A stretch of 64,000 nucleotides of DNA, taken from Novosphingobium sp. IK01. Its GTDB lineage: Bacteria > Pseudomonadota > Alphaproteobacteria > Sphingomonadales > Sphingomonadaceae. A model generated the notes under the pieces. The model made no database searches, was not told the DNA's origin, and saw nothing but the letters and a program-made list of their open reading frames with translations. The translations under genes and the position numbers were made by a program. Below, piece by piece: positions 61,955 to 64,000 of this stretch. Position 1 is the stretch's first letter. Every line of letters begins with the position of its first letter. The stretch covers positions 12,318 through 76,317 of the forward strand of contig NZ_BTFW01000003.1 in the NCBI RefSeq assembly GCF_033242265.1. Direction: 5' to 3'.

Positions 61955-61984
61955 CCGCGGGCATGGCCGGCGCCATGCCCGCGG
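61955..61984. terminator. Hairpin downstream of hcp
   Basis: A 12-bp perfect stem (CCGCGGGCATGG / CCATGCCCGCGG) between the hcp stop and the btuB promoter. No T tract, but the position fits a terminator or insulator. The remainder of 61861-62041 holds the btuB promoter region and no gene. Confidence 0.5.
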
Positions 61985-62041
61985 ACGGGGTGTCCTCAAC
62001 GGCCCTGAAAGCGGATCAGGGGGGCAGGCCTCATCAGGGGG

Positions 62042-63682
62042 TCAGGCCGCTTGCAGCATGCGGGCCAGATCCTGCCCGGCCTCGCCGGTGGGGCGGATAT
62101 CGAACATGTCGACCAGCACGCCCAGCACCTCAGGCGTGAGGAACTGCGGCAGGGTCGGGCCGAGGTGGATCTTGCGGATGCCCAGATGCAGCATGGTCAG
62201 CAGCACGGCGGTCGCCTTCTGCTCGAACCAGCTGATCGCATAATGCAGCGGCAGGTCGTTGACCCCGCAGCCGAGCGCCCCGGCCACTGCCACGGCCACC
62301 TGAATGGCCGAATAGGCATCGTTGCACTGGCCCACGTCGAGCACGCGGGGCACGCCGTTGATGCTGCCCAGATCCTCGCGGTTGAAGCGGAACTTGCCGC
62401 AGCCGAGCGTCAGGATCAGACTGTCCTGCGGGGTGGCCATGGCCAGGTCGTGGAAATAGTTGCGGCCCGGACGCGCGCCGTCGCAGCCCCCGATCAGGAA
62501 CAGGTTCTTCACCTCGCCCTTGTTGATCATGCCCAGCAGGGTATCGGCCACGCCCATCACCGTGTTGCGGGCAAAACCGGCCGGAATGCGCTGTTCGGCG
62601 GCATCTTCGGCAAAGCCGGGCAAGGCCAGCGCGCGGGCGATCACCGGGGCGAAATCATGGCTGGCGATATGGGTGATCCCGGCCCAGCCCACCGGCCCGG
62701 CGGTGAACAGGCGGTCGGCATAGCCCTTGATTTCCGGGTTGATCAGGCAGTTCGAGGTCATCACGATGGCGCCGGGGAAGGCGTCGAATTCGCGCTGCTG
62801 GTCCTGCCAGGCGCCGCCATAGTTGCCGATCAGGTGCGGATACTTCTTGAACCCCGGATAGGCATTGGCGGGCAGAAGTTCGCCGTGGGTATAGACATTG
62901 ATGCCCAGCCCCGCGGTCTGTTCGAGGATCGCCTCCAGATCGCCCATGTCGTGGCCCGAGACGAGGATGGCCTTGCCCCTGACCGGGGTCATGCGCACCA
63001 TGGTCACTTCCGGGTGCCCGAAACGGCCCGTATTGGCCGCGTCGAGCAGTTCCATGACCTTGAGGTTGAGCGCGCCGATCGCCAGCGAATGGGCCAGCAG
63101 GGCGTCGATATCGGTCGGATCGGTGGCGAGGAACGCGGCAATGCGGTGGAATTCGGCGCTGACTGCGGCTTCCTCGTGGCCCAGAACGCGGGCATGTTCG
63201 CTATAGGCGGCGGTTCCCTTCAGGCCATAGAGCACCAGATTGCGCAGGCCCACGACGCTCGGCCCATCGCGGTCCATGAAGCGCTGGATGGCCGCATAAG
63301 GCGCGGCCTGCGCCAGCCCTTCATCGGTCAGGACCGGCGTCCAGGTGGCCGCCTCGGGCAGGTCCGCCAGATCCGCGCCCGCGCCCTGCGCACAGGCCTG
63401 CGCCAGCGCGCGGATGTCGAGCGCCTGCGCGATCAGACCGGTAAAGCGCGCCGCATCGAAGTTGACGTTGGTCAGCGTGGTGAACCACGCATGGGGCGTG
63501 AAGGCATCGACGCGGGCATCGCGCGCACCCACGGCCGCCGCGCGCGCCGCATAGGCCGAAACGCCCTGCATCACGCGCAGCAGGATGTCCTGCATGTCGG
63601 CCACTTGCGCGCTCTTGCCGCAAGACCCGACCTTTACCGCACAACCACCCTTGTTCGATTGTTCGCACTGCACGCAATACAT
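62042..63682 (-). CDS. hcp: Hybrid cluster protein (hydroxylamine reductase / NO and S-nitrosylation enzyme)
   Basis: 546-residue iron-sulfur protein of nitrosative-stress response. The N-terminal cysteines 3, 6, 14 and 21 give C-x2-C-x7-C-x6-C, the spacing of the [4Fe-4S] class rather than the E. coli [2Fe-2S] form. Hybrid-cluster ligands appear in VSGHDMGDLE, TSNCLINPE, LIGGCDGARPGRNYF, LTLGCGKFRFN and VLDVGQCNDAYSA. Complete length. Preceded by an FNR-like box. No hcr partner next to it. Confidence 0.96.
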   Translation of the reverse strand: MYCVQCEQSNKGGCAVKVGSCGKSAQVADMQDILLRVMQGVSAYAARAAAVGARDARVDAFTPHAWFTTLTNVNFDAARFTGLIAQALDIRALAQACAQGAGADLADLPEAATWTPVLTDEGLAQAAPYAAIQRFMDRDGPSVVGLRNLVLYGLKGTAAYSEHARVLGHEEAAVSAEFHRIAAFLATDPTDIDALLAHSLAIGALNLKVMELLDAANTGRFGHPEVTMVRMTPVRGKAILVSGHDMGDLEAILEQTAGLGINVYTHGELLPANAYPGFKKYPHLIGNYGGAWQDQQREFDAFPGAIVMTSNCLINPEIKGYADRLFTAGPVGWAGITHIASHDFAPVIARALALPGFAEDAAEQRIPAGFARNTVMGVADTLLGMINKGEVKNLFLIGGCDGARPGRNYFHDLAMATPQDSLILTLGCGKFRFNREDLGSINGVPRVLDVGQCNDAYSAIQVAVAVAGALGCGVNDLPLHYAISWFEQKATAVLLTMLHLGIRKIHLGPTLPQFLTPEVLGVLVDMFDIRPTGEAGQDLARMLQAA

Positions 63683-63744
63683 GGGATTCTCCCGGTGAAG
63701 CTGACTTTCGAGGGCCTGCCTAGCCGGGAGATTAAAACATTCAT

Positions 63745-63758
63745 TTGAGATGCATCAA
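63745..63758 (-). promoter_or_regulatory. FNR/CRP-type box upstream of hcp
   Basis: On the minus strand TTGATGCATCTCAA matches the FNR consensus TTGAT-N4-ATCAA at 9 of 10 positions, 62 bp before the hcp ATG. Fits low-oxygen or NO control by an FNR/Dnr-type protein. It overlaps the stop of the AhpD-like gene. Confidence 0.6.
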
Positions 63759-64000
63759 ATGTCGTCACTTTTTGCCGGGCTGGCAAACTGGTCATAGGCG
63801 CGCAGGGCATCGGCGGCATACATCAGCGCCGGGCCGCCCCCCATGTAGACGCACATCGCCATGACTTCGGCCACTTCCTCGCGCGTGGCGCCCAGATCGA
63901 CCAGCGCCTTGCCGTGGAAGCCGATGCACCCGTCACAGTGCTGGGTCACGCCGATGGCCAGCGCGATGAGTTCCTTGGTCTTCTTGTCGAGCGCGCCCTC
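63755..64000 (-). CDS. Carboxymuconolactone decarboxylase / AhpD-like protein (partial)
   Basis: The last 81 residues are visible; the N-terminus is beyond the window. They contain the AhpD-type redox motif CDGC followed by IGFHGKALVDLGATREE and AMCVYMGGGPALMYA. Members are peroxidatic or thiol redox proteins. It stands just upstream of hcp on the same strand; the FNR box between them suggests separate promoters. Confidence 0.85.
   Translation of the reverse strand, partial: EGALDKKTKELIALAIGVTQHCDGCIGFHGKALVDLGATREEVAEVMAMCVYMGGGPALMYAADALRAYDQFASPAKSDDI

Overview
The window looks like part of a large secondary replicon (megaplasmid or chromid) of a sphingomonad-type alphaproteobacterium, Novosphingobium-like. 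Reasons: a plasmid-type parA-parB pair at the left edge; high GC; several TonB-dependent receptors, one in a FecI/FecR cassette with an STN domain; and the mix of IS6, IS3, IS21, IS110, IS256 and Tn3-family elements. The taxonomy is an inference; no rRNA marker, tRNA or CRISPR array was seen.

Layout. (1) 1-5.6 kb, backbone: parB (partial), parA, an outer-membrane phospholipase A, an MgtC-like protein and an O-acetylhomoserine sulfhydrylase. (2) 5.6-11.1 kb, first mobile patch: a truncated serine recombinase; an IS21 element whose istA and istB are fused; the 3' part of a Tn3-family tnpA with its 38-bp end; and a second, broken IS21. (3) 11.2-20.2 kb, backbone-like: VapBC, a hydrolase with a divergent LysR, then sigma factor, FecR, TonB receptor and PhoD phosphatase. 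(4) 20.2-53.4 kb, a mosaic island delimited by five copies of one IS6-family (IS6100-like) element. (5) 53.7-64 kb, backbone: FMN L-lactate dehydrogenase, LysR, TonB receptor, LysR, a BtuB-type receptor under a cobalamin riboswitch, hybrid cluster protein, and an AhpD-like protein.

The IS6 copies cut the island into cassettes. 21.1-32.3 kb holds an encapsulin nanocompartment operon (DyP peroxidase with a C-terminal loading peptide, then encapsulin), followed by fdhD and a cut mobA. It is preceded by an atpD fragment into which a complete Tn3-family transposon has jumped. A marR-MFS-panE' operon follows. 33.2-46.3 kb holds an integrase fragment, a nitric-oxide detoxification operon (truncated haemoglobin, YeaR-like protein, flavohaemoglobin), a cut sodB, a nest of insertion sequences (IS256 inside IS110 inside IS3, plus a second IS110 in the same IS3), and a three-gene CBASS-like anti-phage operon. 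46.7-49.1 kb holds a small redox cassette. 50-51.5 kb holds a histidine acid phosphatase coupled to the end of a TonB receptor gene.

The most interesting system is at 42.9-45.6 kb: a small beta-grasp/ubiquitin-like protein, a CD-NTase with an AGS-C nucleotide-sensor domain, and a four-helix S-4TM membrane effector, tightly packed as one operon. The ubiquitin-like gene has no E1, E2 or JAB partner in view. A solitary Tn3-type end lies just upstream and points inward, which suggests the cassette arrived as transposon cargo. Nitrosative-stress functions recur in the window (trHb-YeaR-Hmp near 34 kb, Hcp near 63 kb), as do phosphoester-scavenging functions (PhoD and histidine acid phosphatase, each with a TonB receptor).
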